Origin: Aequorivita xiaoshiensis
Lineage (GTDB): Bacteria; Bacteroidota; Bacteroidia; Flavobacteriales; Flavobacteriaceae
Direction of reading: 5' to 3'
Length of the DNA: 64,000 bases
Assembly: GCF_022008395.1 (NCBI RefSeq)
Contig: NZ_JAIRBB010000002.1
Location: forward strand, 372,001 to 436,000
A program made the position numbers and the translations under genes. The notes beneath the pieces were generated by a model, which did not search any database, was not told where the DNA came from, and was given only the letters and a program-made list of their open reading frames with translations. Numbering within the stretch: the first letter of the stretch is position 1; each line of letters starts with the position of its first letter. Positions 62,309-64,000 of this stretch are shown piece by piece.

Positions 62309-63233
62309 TATGTTTAATTTTTGAGGCTAATAAATAAATTACTGCCATACGGATGGCTACTCCATTTTCTACTTGACCTAATATAATAGATTGTTTGCTA
62401 TCTGCAACATCACTTGTGATTTCCACACCGCGATTAATTGGCCCTGGGTGCATTACTACAATTTCCTTATTTAAAGAATCAAGCATCGCTTTATTAAGTC
62501 CGAATTGTTGTGAATATTCTCGAGTTGTTGGGAAATAACTAATATCCATACGCTCGTTTTGAACGCGAAGCATATTTGCTACATCGCACCACTCCAACGC
62601 TTTACGTAAATTAGTTTCCACCCCTACATTTAATTTTTCTATATATTTAGGAATAAGTGTTTTAGGGCCACACACCTTAACCTTTGCTCCAAGCTTTTGA
62701 AGTGTAAAAATATTCGACAATGCAACTCTAGAGTGAAGAATATCACCAACAATAACCACATTTTTTCCTGCAACATCACCTAACTTTTCACGAATAGAAT
62801 AGCTATCTAATAAGGCTTGGGTAGGATGTTCATGCGCTCCATCTCCTGCATTAATAATACTAGCATTGACGTGTTTCGATAAGAAAATTCCTGCTCCTGG
62901 ATTTGGATGACGCATTACCACCATATCAACTTTCATAGAAAGAATATTGTTTACAGTATCGATAAGCGTTTCTCCTTTGGCAACAGAAGAGCTCGAAGAT
63001 GCAAAATTTATAACATCTGCAGAAAGCCGTTTTTCAGCAAGCTCAAACGAAAGTTTCGTTCGCGTACTATTTTCGAAAAAGAGATTGGCAATGGTAATAT
63101 CTCGAAGCGATGGCACTTTTTTAATAGGTCGGTTAATAACCTCTTTAAAATGATCGGCCGTCTCGAAGATGAGTTGAATATCAGCTTCGGTTATGTATTT
63201 TATTCCCAGTAAGTGATTTACACTTAGTTCCAT
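62298..63233 (-). CDS. pyrB: aspartate carbamoyltransferase, catalytic subunit
   Basis: Joins carbamoyl phosphate and aspartate in the second step of pyrimidine synthesis. A 311-residue protein with the carbamoyl-phosphate site FFENSTRTKLSFELAEKRL (about 52-70), DMVVMRHPNPGA, AGDGAHEHPTQALLDSY, VGDILHSRVALSN and MHPGPINRGVEI. No PyrI regulatory subunit gene is adjacent, so it likely works as a free catalytic trimer. It follows pyrR on the same strand; heptamer array G fills the gap. Confidence 0.97.
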   Translation of the reverse strand: MELSVNHLLGIKYITEADIQLIFETADHFKEVINRPIKKVPSLRDITIANLFFENSTRTKLSFELAEKRLSADVINFASSSSSVAKGETLIDTVNNILSMKVDMVVMRHPNPGAGIFLSKHVNASIINAGDGAHEHPTQALLDSYSIREKLGDVAGKNVVIVGDILHSRVALSNIFTLQKLGAKVKVCGPKTLIPKYIEKLNVGVETNLRKALEWCDVANMLRVQNERMDISYFPTTREYSQQFGLNKAMLDSLNKEIVVMHPGPINRGVEITSDVADSKQSIILGQVENGVAIRMAVIYLLASKIKHNED

Positions 63234-63240
63234 TGTTTGG

Positions 63241-63345
63241 TTTTCGGTTATCTGTTATCAATTATCTATTGACAGTTGTCTTTTCTACACTAGTCACGTT
63301 CAACTCCCTACTCGCTTCCCCCTACTCTCTCTCTTAACTCTTAAC
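63241..63345. repeat. heptameric repeat array G, between pyrR and pyrB
   Basis: About fifteen 7-mers in phase, most clearly TTATCTG, TTATCAA, TTATCTA, TTGACAG, TTGTCTT at the left and CTCCCTA, CTCGCTT, CCCCCTA, CTCTCTC, TCTTAAC, TCTTAAC at the right; the middle is degenerate. The right end includes the stop (63334-63336) and last two codons of pyrR. Confidence 0.7.
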
Positions 63346-63873
63346 TAGATATACAGCATCTTCGCCTTCATTTTCTTTCCAGCACACTTTTACTTTTTCT
63401 CCATTAATCGCATCTACTTGTCTTCCCCTATAATCGGGTTGAATTGGTAAATGGCGGCTAAAACGGCGATCTATTAGTGTTAGTAATTCTATTTCTAATG
63501 GCCTTCCAAAAGATTGCACTGCAGTTAATGCAGAACGAATACTTCTTCCAGTAAAAAGCACATCGTCTATAAATACAACGTTTTTATCTTCAACTATAAA
63601 ATTAATTTTGGTTTTATTCGCTTCTAACGGTTTACCACTTCTTCGGAAATCATCTCTAAAGAAGGTGATGTCTAGATAACCAAGTTGAATATTTTTTATT
63701 TTGTATTCAGTTTCCAACAAGGTTTTAAGTCTTTCAGCTAAAAAAATTCCTCGTGGCTGTATTCCGATAAGTACTGTTTTGGAAAAATCGTCGTGCTTTT
63801 CAATCAATTGGCAAGCCAAACGGTTAAGCGCAATATTAATCTCGGTTGCGTTTAGTAACACTTTTTGGCTCAT
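63334..63873 (-). CDS. pyrR: bifunctional pyr operon regulator / uracil phosphoribosyltransferase
   Basis: A 179-residue PyrR with ATG at 63873 (MSQKVLLNATEIN). The PRPP-binding motif VVFIDDVLFTGRSIRSAL and ILGIQPRG-type VLIGIQPRGIFLAERL are present, and RRFSRHLPIQPDYRGRQVD is diagnostic. A longer form from 63903 is in frame, but the predicted -7 box at 63901-63908 places the transcript start inside it. In Gram-positive bacteria PyrR binds pyr mRNA; whether this one regulates or only makes UMP is unknown. It precedes pyrB, and its last codons lie in heptamer array G. Confidence 0.94.
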   Translation of the reverse strand: MSQKVLLNATEINIALNRLACQLIEKHDDFSKTVLIGIQPRGIFLAERLKTLLETEYKIKNIQLGYLDITFFRDDFRRSGKPLEANKTKINFIVEDKNVVFIDDVLFTGRSIRSALTAVQSFGRPLEIELLTLIDRRFSRHLPIQPDYRGRQVDAINGEKVKVCWKENEGEDAVYLVKS

Positions 63874-63900
63874 AGGAAAGTCTGAATTAGATTCAGCAAA

Positions 63901-63908
63901 CAAAAATA
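63901..63908 (-). promoter_or_regulatory. pyrR: -7 box of the pyrR promoter
   Basis: On the minus strand TATTTTTG matches TAnnTTTG. TTTAG lies 19 bases upstream and may serve as the -33 element. It is about 28 bases before the ATG at 63873. Confidence 0.6.
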
Positions 63909-64000
63909 CAGAATTATTTATTTAAAACTAAAGAATTTATTTTCGTTTAAAACCAATAAATCGTAAACTTTTGAAACTATTCAATTTACTGCATAAAAAA

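Noticed and set aside
1-64000. tRNA genes, CRISPR arrays, insertion sequences or prophage
   Set aside because: No T-loop GGTTCGA pattern in a cloverleaf context, no spaced identical repeats of 25-40 bases, no transposase, integrase or phage protein among the frames.

Overview
The window reads as a chromosomal segment of an AT-rich member of the Flavobacteriaceae (phylum Bacteroidota). Three things point there. There are TonB-dependent receptors with CarboxypepD-like N-terminal domains and a type IX secretion (T9SS) C-terminal sorting domain. There are Bacteroidota-style promoters (-7 box TAnnTTTG, Shine-Dalgarno sequences mostly absent). Many protein families are typical of the group: DUF4249, DUF3822, DUF1599, BT_3928-like, tRNA hydroxylase MiaE. 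About 65 protein genes, one RNA gene (rnpB) and one pseudogene are supported. No tRNA, rRNA, CRISPR array, transposase or prophage was seen.

Layout. 1-4633 (minus): an outer-membrane uptake operon of a secreted unknown protein, a TonB-dependent receptor with an STN domain, and a DUF4249 lipoprotein cut by the window edge. 4875-9420 (plus): DUF4142 + cupredoxin pair, an unknown helical protein, an ArsC-like reductase, and a second TonB-dependent receptor-like barrel. 9615-24446: mostly housekeeping genes: a 57-residue membrane protein, fumC, thioesterase, aldehyde dehydrogenase, gcvT-glsA-reductase, pterin dehydratase, yebC, PlsC-like acyltransferase, a KdsB-KdnB fusion for outer-membrane Kdo sugar metabolism, DUF4126, RecD-like helicase, and an unknown protein-DUF3822-rsmD operon.

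24478-43660 is one long minus-strand surface polysaccharide locus of 17 genes. It holds an initiating polyprenyl-phosphate sugar transferase, six GT4 and four GT2-type glycosyltransferases, an exostosin-like transferase, two sulfotransferases, an O-antigen ligase/polymerase, an N-terminally shortened asparagine-synthase-like amidotransferase and a four-helix-bundle (S23-type) protein. The product is probably a sulfated exopolysaccharide or O-antigen. No flippase or Wza/Wzc export genes lie in the window.

43787-63903 returns to core genes: tpiA, ABC permease, DoxX/thioredoxin-like/DUF6624 fusion, DUF1599, folP, cdaA, rnpB, dnaX, miaE, CLC channel, methyltransferase, a T9SS-secreted SGNH-like protein, the polyphosphate set ppx-ppk-sixA, pdxH, rnz, and pyrB-pyrR.

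The most unusual signal is non-coding. At least seven intergenic spacers (29537-29620, 30841-30896, 37459-37521, 38904-39029, 39444-39527, 44601-44656, 63241-63345) are built from degenerate tandem repeats with a strict 7-bp period. The 7-mer differs from site to site, and several arrays run into the 3' end of the neighbouring gene and supply its last codons and stop. Other points to check are the KdsB-KdnB fusion, the DUF6624 fusion, the sulfotransferases, the DnaX lacking its zinc module, and the frequent use of TTG starts.
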